A stretch of 64,000 bases of DNA from Celeribacter litoreus (GCF_020165855.1 NZ_JAIUFY010000014.1:496001-560000); one strand, 5' to 3'; positions 56,434-64,000 are shown, counted from the first letter of the stretch. Program-made: numbers and translations. Notes: a model not told the origin generated them from the letters alone.

Positions 56434-57108
56434 TCACGCCGTCAGAGGGGCGACATGCCGTTGGCCCCTGAGGAGCGCGATCCCGACGGCGACGAACCAC
56501 GCGATGGCACCGAGGCCAAAGACCGCTCCAGCGATCTCACCGAGGGGCGGGAGGATGGTGAGGAGCCCCGCCGCGCCGCTGACAGTGCCAAGGGTCGCAA
56601 TCCCGCGACCCAATGTGCCCCCCTTGAGACCTGCGAGGCTCACCACCAAAATCCACATGCCACCTGCGATTTCGTTCCCGCCGCCAAGGCCCAATTCGAC
56701 GGCGTGGAGCGTCTGCCACAACTCTGCAGCCGCTTCGGGATCATCTGAGAGCGCGAGGGTGCGCTCGACAGCCACATTCGCGATCATGCCCGCGCCGAGG
56801 ACGAGGGTGGACCAGATCAGGCCAATCGCGCCTGTGAACGCACCGGCGTCGGGCAACGTGTCGGAAATCCGGCGGTGCAGCGCGACAACCAACAGTACGA
56901 GCGCCAGCGCGTTGACGACATAGATCGTGGTGTTCCACGCGATGAGCACGCCTGGCCGCTCCACGATAAAGGCCACGACGGCGGCGGTGTCGATCTCGTT
57001 CGTTCCAAAGCCCAGCGGGGCAAGTACGGTGAGAAGCAGAGCGAAGCCAACAACATAGGTTGCGGCGCAGGTGAGGGCGGCGAGGCCGCCGGCGGTGCGG
57101 AGGGTCAT
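56434..57108 (-). CDS. Six-helix membrane protein, function unknown
   Basis: A 224-residue integral membrane protein with about six hydrophobic helices, for example VVGFALLLTVLAPLGFG, VVNALALVLLVVALH and GLIWSTLVLGAGMIANVAV. The layout resembles DUF4386-type proteins, but I cannot confirm this. It is the last gene of a five-gene minus-strand operon. Its start overlaps the stop of the NAD(P)-binding protein gene as ATGA, so they are coupled. Confidence 0.7.
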   Translation of the reverse strand: MTLRTAGGLAALTCAATYVVGFALLLTVLAPLGFGTNEIDTAAVVAFIVERPGVLIAWNTTIYVVNALALVLLVVALHRRISDTLPDAGAFTGAIGLIWSTLVLGAGMIANVAVERTLALSDDPEAAAELWQTLHAVELGLGGGNEIAGGMWILVVSLAGLKGGTLGRGIATLGTVSGAAGLLTILPPLGEIAGAVFGLGAIAWFVAVGIALLRGQRHVAPLTA

Positions 57109-57971
57109 GTGCGGGGTCCTTCGGCTTGGTCCGCCATGGCGGCGGCGAGGGTTTGAAAATGGTCTGTCAGGTGATGTGATCCGAACCGCGGTGCAACCAT
57201 GTCGCGCCCGAGTGCGGTGAGAAAAAACCGAGCGGGACCACTGACGCGGCGCGGCAGGATCGGAAGGACGGAGAGCGCGGCGCGGCGCAGGACGTCGGGC
57301 AGATAGGTGATGCGCGGTTCAGTCCCGAGCGCGGCAAAGGCGGCGCGGGCGATCTCGTCTTGGGTCATTACGTCAGGTCCGCCGACCTCGGCCCATCCGC
57401 GCCCCGCATCCGTCGTATCGGCGATCGCCTTTGCGAGATCGGCGCCGTGGATGGGGTTCAGGCGCTTTGAGCCGTCGCCGAACAGCCAGACGCGGCCGGA
57501 CTTTGCCATCGTTAAAATCTCTTCCATGTCAGAGAAATACCCCGTGGGCGCGATCACCGTCGCGGGCATCTCCGATCCTTGGAGCGCCTCCACAAAAGCA
57601 GACTTGGCATCGACCAGAGGCACGCCCGTCATCGCATCGGCATTCAACACATGCACATAGGCAAACCGTTTCACGCCTGCGGCCTCGGCCTCTCGCAGAA
57701 GGTTCAGGTTGGCCTGATAATCCACGTCGTCATAGCCGAGCCCGTCCGTTTGACGGGTGATGCCGAGCGATGAGACGACGAGGTCCACACCGTCCATGAT
57801 CCCCTTGAGAGTTTCGGGTTTCGTGGCTTCGGCCTCAATCAGCAGATCGGCGAGGCCTTCGGCCCGCGTGGTGTCACGCACCAACGCTGTGACGTGGCGG
57901 CCGCGCCGTGAGTATTCGGCGCACAGATAGCGCCCGAGATAGCCGGTGGCTCCGGCGATGAGAACAGTCAT
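57105..57971 (-). CDS. NAD(P)-binding atypical SDR (NmrA-like)
   Basis: A 288-residue Rossmann protein. The nucleotide site is VLIAGATGYLGRYLCAEYSR, and DGVDLVVSSLGITRQTDGLGY follows the fourth strand. The active-site Tyr-x-x-x-Lys of classical SDRs is not evident, which fits atypical SDR/NmrA proteins. It may act as a sensor or reductase. It lies 15 bases after the 122-aa membrane protein gene and overlaps the next gene by four bases. Confidence 0.83.
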   Translation of the reverse strand: MTVLIAGATGYLGRYLCAEYSRRGRHVTALVRDTTRAEGLADLLIEAEATKPETLKGIMDGVDLVVSSLGITRQTDGLGYDDVDYQANLNLLREAEAAGVKRFAYVHVLNADAMTGVPLVDAKSAFVEALQGSEMPATVIAPTGYFSDMEEILTMAKSGRVWLFGDGSKRLNPIHGADLAKAIADTTDAGRGWAEVGGPDVMTQDEIARAAFAALGTEPRITYLPDVLRRAALSVLPILPRRVSGPARFFLTALGRDMVAPRFGSHHLTDHFQTLAAAMADQAEGPRT

Positions 57972-57986
57972 GGGCGTCTCCGTTGG

Positions 57987-58355
57987 TTAGAGGAAACCGA
58001 CGCCGAGTGCGGCGGCAGTCATGAGGAACAGGATTGGCGTCCAGAGCAGGCGTTCCGGACGCGACGGGCTCGCCGCGTTGGCCACAAGCGACAGCAGAGT
58101 GAGCGCAAGTGCGGGCCAGAATAGCGGCGCGAGGGGTGCTGCGGCGACACCGGCGCGGGCGAGAACGGCGCCAGCCATCCCCCCGAGCAGCGCCGCCTGC
58201 ACCAGAGCCAATCCACGCCACAGCGGGGGAAGACGGCCAGGGAACCGACCGCCCACCGTCAGCCGCCCGAGCGGGCAACCGGCCGCAACGGCCAGATGCA
58301 TCACCGCGGGCAGGGTGGCGAGCCCCGCGTAGGCGTATGCGAGAAATTGGGTCAT
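57987..58355 (-). CDS. Four-helix membrane protein, 122 aa
   Basis: A 122-residue membrane protein with about four helices. The HLAVAAGCPLGRLTVGGRFP segment between helices 1 and 2 is a pattern found in small bacterial membrane proteins of unknown role. The start at 58355 is set by GGAGAATCCGTCG. A frame to 58394 would overlap the 44-residue gene more deeply. The start overlaps the stop of that small gene as ATGA. Confidence 0.72.
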   Translation of the reverse strand: MTQFLAYAYAGLATLPAVMHLAVAAGCPLGRLTVGGRFPGRLPPLWRGLALVQAALLGGMAGAVLARAGVAAAPLAPLFWPALALTLLSLVANAASPSRPERLLWTPILFLMTAAALGVGFL

Positions 58356-58486
58356 CGACGGATTCTCCGCAACAGGCGCACCAGAATGGACCACTTAGGC
58401 CCGCGTGCCCGACCCTCGCTCAATCGTAGCGGGCCGCCGGTGAGCAGTTGGTGCAGGTCGGTCATACGGGTGTGGGTGGCGTGCAT
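58352..58486 (-). CDS. Small 44-residue protein (unlisted short gene)
   Basis: A 44-codon frame from ATG 58486 to TGA 58352-58354. It has a strong ribosome site, GAGGAAGAACGCC, which overlaps the stop of the lipoprotein gene, and its stop overlaps the next start as ATGA. The product begins MHATHTRMTDLHQLLTGG and ends in a basic amphipathic helix rich in Leu and Arg (VRLLRRIRR). I do not recognise it. The tight coupling on both sides is the main evidence that it is translated, either as a small protein or as a leader. Confidence 0.55.
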   Translation of the reverse strand: MHATHTRMTDLHQLLTGGPLRLSEGRARGPKWSILVRLLRRIRR

Positions 58487-58497
58487 GGCGTTCTTCC

Positions 58498-58863
58498 TCA
58501 GTTTACGACGGCGTGACCACGGCCACGCAGGCAGTTCAGAACGACGGTTTCGCGCGTGTCGCTCGCCTCGGAGACGCCCATTGCCGCGCCCGCCAAAGCG
58601 CCCGCAATTGCTCCGCCCAAAGCGTCGCCATCATCATCGGCCTCTCCCAGCAGACCGCCAATCCCCGCACCAATCACGGCGGCGGCCATGGTTTCTTGAT
58701 CAAGCTGCGACTGGCTTCGCGCGAGGCTACGGCATTCGGCAAGGTCGGCCTCATATTGCGCTGTGGGGGCGCCATCGAGGATCGGGTCCACATCCGTCCC
58801 CATCTCTGCACAAGCCCCGAGCAGGGTGGTCAGAAGTAGCGGGGCAATCATAATCGGTTTCAA
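58498..58863 (-). CDS. Glycine-zipper lipoprotein
   Basis: A 121-residue protein with a lipoprotein signal (MKPIMIAPLLLTTLLGAC, lipobox LGAC with Cys18). The Gly-rich membrane-like stretches AAAVIGAGIGGLLGE and ALGGAIAGALAGAAMG form a glycine zipper. Two more cysteines lie in AECRSL and LNCLRG. It is probably anchored in the envelope. The start is a TTG at 58863, supported by AAGGAG with a 7-base spacer; ATG 58851 is too far from that site. It is first in the five-gene operon. Confidence 0.8.
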   Translation of the reverse strand: MKPIMIAPLLLTTLLGACAEMGTDVDPILDGAPTAQYEADLAECRSLARSQSQLDQETMAAAVIGAGIGGLLGEADDDGDALGGAIAGALAGAAMGVSEASDTRETVVLNCLRGRGHAVVN

Positions 58864-58961
58864 GTCGTATCTCCTTCGCCTGTGTTCATGTCGAGGGAGG
58901 ATCTACCCGTCCCCGCCGAGTCAGGGCATGACCGCAGCGATCAACGGATTGACCTCACGCA

Positions 58962-59972
58962 TCAATTGCCGAGCCACGCGGTCGGGCTTTGCCCAGTCCA
59001 GCGCCGGAACGCGCGGACAAAGGCGGAGGCCTCTGAGAACCCGAGAAGATACGCCGTCTCACCGACAGACACTTTGCGCGCACTCAGATAATCCATCGCC
59101 ATCCGATGGCGCAGATCGTCGTGGACCTGTGCGAAGGTGACGCCTTCTTCTTTGAGACGGCGGTAGAGCGTCTGGCGGCTCATCCCCAAATCACGCGCAA
59201 TGAGGTCCATAGACAGCGACCCTTCGTGAAGATCGGCCAGCATTCGCATCTCGACGGAGGAGCGCACGGTGTCCCGTGTGACGAGTTCATTCAAAAGCCC
59301 GTCCGCATGCCGCGTGAAGACACCGAAAACGTAATCCTTCCCCCCATCGAAATGCGCGTCGAGCCAGACCGGATTGATCCGGAGAGCATTGCGCACGGCA
59401 CCGAAAGTGACCGGCACGCGGAAGAGATCGGGGTAGCGGTCGGCATGGGGCGGCGGCGCGTAGGTGACTTCGAGCGCCTGTTCGAACGGGTATTCCGGCG
59501 CAGAGCGGCGAAACTCTGAGATAAAGCGCGCAAAACTCGATTCTGTGGCCATCCATGTCCCATCGCCGGGACGGTGATCGACCAGCCAGACTTCTTCTCC
59601 CTCATGTGTGATCTCGAACCGGTCGCGCCCGCCGGGGATCGGCACATCCGCCATCAGGCGCGCGTAACGGTTCAACTGGCCAAGACTATGCGGAAAGGAG
59701 GTGGAGGCATGGACGATCTGGCCAACGATGGACATTGTCTCCAGTCGGGTGTCGAGCACATGGCGCAACAGCAGGGAGGTGTCGCCAGTGGCCTCAATCC
59801 CCGCACCAATCATGGCGTGATAGGACTGTGCGGGAAGGCGTGCGTCCTGATCCGTCAGATCATCTTCCACCAACGCCGCAGCGGCGAGCAAGCCCTCACG
59901 CGGCGCACCTTCTGCCACCGCGTACTCAAGAAATGCCTTCGCGAAACCGGCAGCAATGGTTTGATCTGACAT
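58962..59972 (-). CDS. AraC-family regulator
   Basis: A 336-residue regulator. The N-terminal two thirds form the arabinose-binding-like effector domain of the OruR/ArgR type (YHAMIGAGIEATGDTSLLLR and LGQLNRYARLMADV). The C-terminal double HTH is SMDLIARDLGMSRQTLYRRL and VGETAYLLGFSEASAFVRAF. The start at 59972 follows GGAGACAACCGC; a longer frame to 60053 has weaker support. It sits 98 bases before the five-gene operon on the same strand, so it may control that operon. Confidence 0.88.
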   Translation of the reverse strand: MSDQTIAAGFAKAFLEYAVAEGAPREGLLAAAALVEDDLTDQDARLPAQSYHAMIGAGIEATGDTSLLLRHVLDTRLETMSIVGQIVHASTSFPHSLGQLNRYARLMADVPIPGGRDRFEITHEGEEVWLVDHRPGDGTWMATESSFARFISEFRRSAPEYPFEQALEVTYAPPPHADRYPDLFRVPVTFGAVRNALRINPVWLDAHFDGGKDYVFGVFTRHADGLLNELVTRDTVRSSVEMRMLADLHEGSLSMDLIARDLGMSRQTLYRRLKEEGVTFAQVHDDLRHRMAMDYLSARKVSVGETAYLLGFSEASAFVRAFRRWTGQSPTAWLGN

Positions 59973-60082
59973 GCGGTTGTCTCCGTGGGTCGAGAAACTG
60001 GGGCCTTTGGTCACGCCCCTACGGACGCGCGCGGGCATCATGGGCCGGGGCATAACACGAGGACAAGCCTACGCTGAATTTT

Positions 60083-60211
60083 ATGATTATTTTCGTGACC
60101 ATAGCAGGCATTTGTGCCCTCTGTTTCACCGTTCTTTTCACGCGCTACGCCGCGTTCCGCGTCAGTGAGTTCTGCAGCTTCAGGGATTTTTTTAATGAAT
60201 GGGGGGGCTAG
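60083..60211 (+). CDS. Possible 42-residue membrane protein
   Basis: A 43-codon frame from ATG 60083 to TAG 60209. It encodes one strongly hydrophobic helix (MIIFVTIAGICALCFTVLF) and a short polar tail with FRDFFNEW. No good ribosome site precedes it. A G-run overlapping the stop can pair with CCCCC 16 bases later. It may be a small membrane protein or chance. Confidence 0.28.
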   Translation: MIIFVTIAGICALCFTVLFTRYAAFRVSEFCSFRDFFNEWGG

Positions 60212-60384
60212 AACATCAAACGCCCCCTAAATGCTCTGGTTCAAAGCGCTGCAACTCCGGAAACCATTACCTCTATAGAGAAAAGGCCTGTCATGCACGA
60301 ACGCCCATGTGGGACCATGCACTTGGCTTGGCTTCCTTTCGTTTGGTATGGGCTGTTCGGAATAGCAATTGAAAGGACCGCCCG
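60212..60384. other. Intergenic region before DUF2322 gene
   Basis: Apart from the ribosome site AAAGGA just before 60385, I see no gene, promoter or repeat that I can support in this stretch. Confidence 0.5.
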
Positions 60385-60714
60385 ATGATTCAGCCCGTTT
60401 CCTCGTTTAGGGAGAACCTCCAGAACATGCCATCCATTGACGGGATTGAGAGATTGGAGATGGTGGATGCCGCAGGCGATGTGGTCGCGTCCATAGAGAA
60501 CCAACCGGGCAAGCAAGGGTCCTTGGCGGTCTACCAATACCTGCTCGCGACGTTTGGGGTTCTGAATGCCGAAGCTGCGGCACACGGACTGGCTGTCTTT
60601 GCGGAGCATACCGAGGACGCGCGGAACAGACCTGGCGCGCATCCGAACATTGACCGCCTTTTCGACATACAAGGCGGCGGTGCGTCCTTGACCATGCGGC
60701 TCGTCGAGAAGTAA
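60385..60714 (+). CDS. DUF2322 family protein
   Basis: A 109-residue protein that matches DUF2322: SFRENLQNMPSIDGIERLEM, ENQPGKQGSLAVYQYLLATF and EHTEDARNRPGAHPNIDRLF. It is small and soluble with an alpha/beta pattern. Its role is unknown. The start follows AAAGGACCGCCCG. It is a single gene followed by two inverted repeats, facing the BCCT transporter gene. Confidence 0.86.
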   Translation: MIQPVSSFRENLQNMPSIDGIERLEMVDAAGDVVASIENQPGKQGSLAVYQYLLATFGVLNAEAAAHGLAVFAEHTEDARNRPGAHPNIDRLFDIQGGGASLTMRLVEK

Positions 60715-60761
60715 CCACCTTAGTTGCCACAGCGTAAGAACTGGCACGAATAGAGGCTGCG

Positions 60762-60802
60762 ATGCAGGTCGGGGCCAAGACCCGCTTGGCCCCGATCTGC
60801 AT
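60762..60802. repeat. Long inverted repeat (18-bp stem)
   Basis: An 18-base arm (60762-60779) pairs with 60785-60802 with one G-T mismatch around a 5-base loop; the core is GGGGCCAAG / CTTGGCCCC. There is no T-run. It lies 48 bases after the DUF2322 stop and could be a transcript-end hairpin or a REP-like element. Confidence 0.7.
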
Positions 60803-60882
60803 TTCATGTCTGTCGCAGCGCAGGCCCGGTCCCAGCCCGAAACGCTGTTTTAGTGAACCCTGTTTTCGTTCAGTGATGATCG

Positions 60883-60910
60883 CACTGGGGCCAGTGTCGT
60901 GGCCCCAGTG
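60883..60910. repeat. Inverted repeat near BCCT gene end
   Basis: CACTGGGGCCA / TGGCCCCAGTG is a perfect 11-bp stem with a 6-base loop, 8 bases after the BCCT stop. On the plus strand TCTCTTTT follows, weakly terminator-like. Confidence 0.65.
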
Positions 60911-60917
60911 TCTCTTT

Positions 60918-62576
60918 TCAGTCGCCCACTTGTCGTTCTGCGTGCAGGCCGCGCGCAATTGCGAAACACATCAGCAACAGCACGACGGTAAACGGCAAGC
61001 CGGTCGAGATGACCATGGATTGCAGCGATTGCAGTCCGCCCGCGCTCAGAAGAAGCACAATCGCCACGGCGCCTTCGAAAATGCACCAGAACGCCCGCTG
61101 CGGCACAGGTGCGTCGATTTTCCCGCCGGCTGTGATTGTGTCGATCACAAGAGATCCGGAGTCCGAAGACGTCACGAAGAAGACAACGACGAGAATAATC
61201 CCGACGAGCGAGGTGATCGCGCTGAGTGGCATCACGTCCAGCATCTTGAAGAGCTTGAGTTCCAAAGCCGCGTCTTGTGCCACCGTATATCCGTCAGAAA
61301 TGACCTGATGCAAAGCGGTGCCGCCAAAGACCGACATCCAGAGCACACAGACCAAAGACGGGATCAGGAGCACGCACACAACGAATTCGCGCACTGTGCG
61401 GCCTCGGCTCACACGCGCAATGAACATGCCGACGAACGGAGACCAACTGATCCACCACGCCCAGTAGAAGGACGTCCAGCCCTGGCTGAAGTTCACATCC
61501 TCGCGCCCGACCGGGTTCGACAGGGCCGGAAGATATTCGATGTAGGCCAAAAGCGAGCTGCCGAAGAGCTTGATGAGGTAGGCGGTCGGTCCGATCAGCA
61601 GAACAAAGATCAGAAGCAGGAAAGCCAGACCCATATTCACCTCGGACAGGATTTTCACCCCGCCGTCGAGGCCGCGCAAAACGGACACGAGTGCGATGGC
61701 TGTGATCGCAGAAATCAGGATCACTTCTGTGGTGGGGCCAACAGGAAGCCCGAACAACTCATTCAGTCCGGCGTTCGCCTGCGTTGCCCCGAACCCGAGG
61801 GACGTGGCAAGGCCGAACAGTGTGGCGAAAACGGCCAGGATGTCGATGATATGGCCCACCCATCCCCAAACAGCATCACCGAAGATCGGATAAAAGGCGG
61901 ATCGGATGGTGAGGGGAAGCCCCTTGTTATAGCTGAAAAGCGCCAAGGCGAGCGCCACGATCGCGTAGATCGCCCAAGGGTGAAGGCCCCAGTGGAAAAT
62001 CGTCGCCGCCATCCCGAGACGCACGGCATCGGCTTCGTTGCCGGCCGCAGCGCCCAAGGGTGCCCAGTCCGTCCGAACGCCATCCTCCATGGCGGTGCCG
62101 CCGAGTGAGGAAGAGAAGTGGCTCATCGGCTCGGAGACGCCGTAGAACATAAGTCCGATGCCCATCCCCGCAGCAAAGAGCATCGCGAACCAGCCGATAT
62201 AGCTATAATCCGGCGTCGCCTCTGTCCCGCCAAGCCGCACATTTCCCCAAGGGGTGACGATCAGCACGAGGCAGAACAGTACAAAGATGTTCGCGGCCCC
62301 GAGGAAGAACCAGTCAAAGCCTTTGGTTACAGAGCTGAACAGCCAACTGAAAAGCGCGCCGGATTGATCGGGTAGGGCGAGCGTGTAGAAAACAAAGGCG
62401 ACGATCGCGAGACCGGACACGAGAAAGACGGGATTGTGGATGTCAAAACCGAAGGGACCGAGACTGCCTTCCACGTTGTCCTGTCCGATTTCGTACTCGG
62501 TATCGATGATTTCAACTTCGCCTTCGGGAGAGGGGATACCCTCCGGTGTAAGGTCCTGAGGTGATTGGTCGGCCAT
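60918..62576 (-). CDS. BCCT-family transporter (betaine/choline/carnitine type)
   Basis: A 552-residue inner-membrane transporter with twelve helices after an acidic N-terminal tail of about 45 residues. The first-core motif AAGMGIGLMFYGVSEPMSHF and the signature GWTSFYWAWWISWSPFVGMF are those of BCCT carriers. The SRGRTVREFVVCVLLIPS segment follows. The glycine pattern GMGIG resembles Na+-coupled glycine-betaine importers such as BetP; the exact substrate is unclear. A remnant of a universal-stress-protein gene lies directly upstream on the same strand. Confidence 0.93.
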   Translation of the reverse strand: MADQSPQDLTPEGIPSPEGEVEIIDTEYEIGQDNVEGSLGPFGFDIHNPVFLVSGLAIVAFVFYTLALPDQSGALFSWLFSSVTKGFDWFFLGAANIFVLFCLVLIVTPWGNVRLGGTEATPDYSYIGWFAMLFAAGMGIGLMFYGVSEPMSHFSSSLGGTAMEDGVRTDWAPLGAAAGNEADAVRLGMAATIFHWGLHPWAIYAIVALALALFSYNKGLPLTIRSAFYPIFGDAVWGWVGHIIDILAVFATLFGLATSLGFGATQANAGLNELFGLPVGPTTEVILISAITAIALVSVLRGLDGGVKILSEVNMGLAFLLLIFVLLIGPTAYLIKLFGSSLLAYIEYLPALSNPVGREDVNFSQGWTSFYWAWWISWSPFVGMFIARVSRGRTVREFVVCVLLIPSLVCVLWMSVFGGTALHQVISDGYTVAQDAALELKLFKMLDVMPLSAITSLVGIILVVVFFVTSSDSGSLVIDTITAGGKIDAPVPQRAFWCIFEGAVAIVLLLSAGGLQSLQSMVISTGLPFTVVLLLMCFAIARGLHAERQVGD

Positions 62577-62625
62577 CTGGCCTCCTTTCGTTCCTTGTGG
62601 AGTTAGATGTGTGCGTGAGTAGGGA

Positions 62626-62757
62626 TTAATGTTGGACGAGCCTGACGATCATTTGGCTGTCCGTAGTCAGATTATACGTTTCGGTGCCTTCTTTCGCGAA
62701 CCCGGCGAGCTATTCGACATGGGGAAGATCGACGGGCACGACGATTTTAGAAAACAT
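62626..62757 (-). pseudogene. Decayed universal stress protein (UspA) remnant
   Basis: From ATG 62757 the minus strand reads MFSKIVVPVDLPHVE and then TAG at 62710-62712. The same frame continues as LAGFAKEGTETYNLTTDSQM and stops at 62626. The first part is the typical UspA start; the second resembles the UspA region after the first ATP-loop helix, with the intervening part lost. The C-terminal half with the G-2X-G-9X-G(S/T) site is absent. It sits before the BCCT gene, a place where UspA genes often occur beside transporters. Confidence 0.5.
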
Positions 62758-63082
62758 GATCCCTCCATTATTTCCGTTTTCGAACTCAATTGCGGCCCGC
62801 GATCAGCTGCCAGAGCGGAAAACCGTTTTAGCACCAAGTAGGTCAAATCTTACATTTTACGAGCAAAACGGCAAATTCAGGGAGGAGCATGAAGTTTGCG
62901 TCTCAGCTAGCGCCGAAAATCGCTACTCCGTCTCCTGCCTCAATGACCAATCCTACCTGGTCCCTTAAAGCAGCGGTAGCTAAGTGCCAGTGTCGGCTCA
63001 AATCGTTAATTCACGCAATGCCTAGCCGGCGAACAGTCCCAGGACCTTCCGTCTCGCGTGCGGACAACGAGCGTCCTCATTG
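62758..63082. other. Intergenic region without recognised gene
   Basis: No supported gene is seen. A GGGAGGAGC ribosome-like site precedes an ATG at 62889, but the frame behind it has an unlikely Ser/Pro/Arg-rich product and runs into the LysR gene. The stretch probably holds remnants of the deletion that removed most of the uspA gene. Confidence 0.4.
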
Positions 63083-64000
63083 CTACAACCAATACCCTGC
63101 CTCAGCGCGCGATGAATCGGCGACCAAAGCATCGATCAGCGCGCGCTGGCCGGGTTTGAGGTAGCGCGAGCGCGGCCAGACGGCGTGAATGGGCATCTCG
63201 GCTCCGGAATAGTCCTCCAGCACCGGTACCAGTGCGCCGGTTGCAAGCGCATTGCTGACCAGCCATGTCGGCAATTGTGACAGCCCGCCGCCTGCGATCA
63301 CAGCGCCCAGCATCGCGTCGCCATCGCTGAACTCGTGACGCGCCCTGATCGGTTGGGCTGTCAGTGTGCCATCGGGCTGACGCAGCAGCCACGACGCTGG
63401 TACACCTTCGCGCCGGGTGCCGATGATGCAATCCCGCTCCGTCAGTTCGGCGGCGGTTTGCGGCGCTCCGTGCCGGGCGAGGTAGGCAGGACTGGCACAG
63501 ATCACCAGCCGTTGCCGCCCCAGTCTTCGCGCCATGAGGTCGGCGTCATCGCTCAGTGCCCCGATCCGAACTACGAGGTCCACACCCGCGTCGATGAGGT
63601 TGATCCGCCGCTCGGTAAAGCTAACCTCAAGGTTGAGCGCGGGATGGGCCCGTGCCAGTTGCATCAGGACAGGCATCACATGCCGCCGCCCGAAAGCCGC
63701 AGGCAAGTGGATGTTCAGCCGCCCCGAGATTTTTCCGCTGCCCTCCGTGACCGAGTTTTCGAGCCCCTCGACATCTGACAGGATCGCCACCCAGCCGTCG
63801 AAATAGCGCTGTCCCTCTGCCGTCAGGGACAGTCGTCGTGTGGTGCGATGCAAGAGCTGTGTGCCGAGACGCGCCTCCAGTCGGGAAACGCTTTTGCCCA
63901 CCGCCGATCCGGTGAGCCCAAGCACGAGGCCTGCTGCGGTAAAGGACCCGGAACGCACGGCTTCGACAAACTCGCGCACCCCGGAAAAGGGATCATCTGC
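63083..64000 (-). CDS. LysR-family regulator (N-terminus beyond window)
   Basis: At least 305 residues, open to the window edge. The frame before GTG 63979 continues as ADDPFSG, which resembles the usual DPFSGMREFVEAV opening, so the true start lies beyond 64000. The HTH is REFVEAVRSGSFTAAGLVLG with SAVGKSVSRLEARLG. The effector domain has SGRLNIHLPAAFGRRHVMPV and DLVVRIGALSDDADLMARRL, as in CrgA/AaeR-like regulators. No target gene is seen inside the window. Confidence 0.9.
   Translation of the reverse strand, partial: ADDPFSGVREFVEAVRSGSFTAAGLVLGLTGSAVGKSVSRLEARLGTQLLHRTTRRLSLTAEGQRYFDGWVAILSDVEGLENSVTEGSGKISGRLNIHLPAAFGRRHVMPVLMQLARAHPALNLEVSFTERRINLIDAGVDLVVRIGALSDDADLMARRLGRQRLVICASPAYLARHGAPQTAAELTERDCIIGTRREGVPASWLLRQPDGTLTAQPIRARHEFSDGDAMLGAVIAGGGLSQLPTWLVSNALATGALVPVLEDYSGAEMPIHAVWPRSRYLKPGQRALIDALVADSSRAEAGYWL

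Noticed and set aside
62889-63164. 91-codon frame with a perfect GGGAGGAGC ribosome site
   Set aside because: The product is Ser/Pro/Arg-rich without any family resemblance, and it overlaps the 3' end of the LysR gene on the other strand. It is likely chance in decayed DNA.
1-64000. tRNA or rRNA genes, CRISPR arrays, insertion sequences, prophage or toxin-antitoxin genes
   Set aside because: I looked through all gaps and found no cloverleaf-like block, regular spaced repeats, transposase or integrase motifs. The RatA-like gene is often labelled as a toxin but is a START-fold housekeeping protein without an antitoxin partner.

Overview
The window looks like ordinary chromosome of an alphaproteobacterium of the Rhodobacteraceae (Roseobacter-type). 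Three points support this: the gene order dusB(nifR3)-ntrB-ntrC-ntrY-ntrX-trkA-trkH-hfq-hflX; an NtrC that lacks the sigma-54 contact loop, as known from Rhodobacter capsulatus NtrC; and small proteins of the DUF6477 and DUF6456 types typical of this family. GC is high throughout. I see no rRNA, tRNA, CRISPR array, insertion sequence, prophage or integrase.

Layout. 1-1.9 kb: 3' part of alaS plus a DUF1330 gene. 2-9.8 kb: minus-strand genes, namely a glyoxalase-fold protein, typA, an operon of two tandem YitT-type membrane proteins with an SMR pump, an unknown protein, a HupE/UreJ protein, icd and a VIT1/CCC1-type transporter. 10-15 kb, plus strand: rplM-rpsI, a GSCFA-family protein, then a polyamine-type ABC transporter (two permeases and an ATPase) with no binding-protein gene. 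15-25.3 kb, minus strand: ppk2-tetR-esterase operon, an alpha/beta hydrolase, metA with a P-loop ATPase, two EamA exporters, a FadL-type porin, a monooxygenase-fold protein and guaA. 25.4-32.8 kb: DUF6477 and DUF6456 genes, oxyR facing a peroxiredoxin gene, lipA with an RNA methyltransferase, a LysR regulator and hpt. 32.8-37 kb: a RatA/Coq10-like gene, amtB without glnK, and ispDF-pgpA-cinA. 37-49.6 kb: the nitrogen and potassium block. 49.6-56.2 kb: a penicillin-acylase-family enzyme, a beta-hydroxyacid dehydrogenase, rlmE, an NsrR-like regulator, a FAH-family hydrolase and an SGNH-like protein. 56.4-60 kb: a compact five-gene operon, including a 44-codon gene, next to an AraC regulator. 60-64 kb: a DUF2322 gene, two strong inverted repeats, a BCCT transporter, a decayed universal-stress-protein remnant and a LysR gene cut by the window end.

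How the genes work together. dusB through ntrX form the nitrogen-sensing operon, and amtB is a likely output though it stands alone. trkA-trkH form a potassium uptake system. oxyR and the peroxiredoxin gene form a peroxide-stress pair. ispDF-pgpA-cinA share translational coupling. The most unusual items are at small scale: the 44-aa gene inside the 56.4-58.9 kb operon, the uspA remnant, the paired GGGGCC-core hairpins near 60.8 kb, an FNR-type box before the nsrR-like gene, and the missing GAFTGA loops in NtrC and NtrX. I did not find a convincing new multi-gene defence or mobile system. Start sites were revised by ribosome-binding sites where possible. All family calls are from reading the sequence and have not been tested by search.
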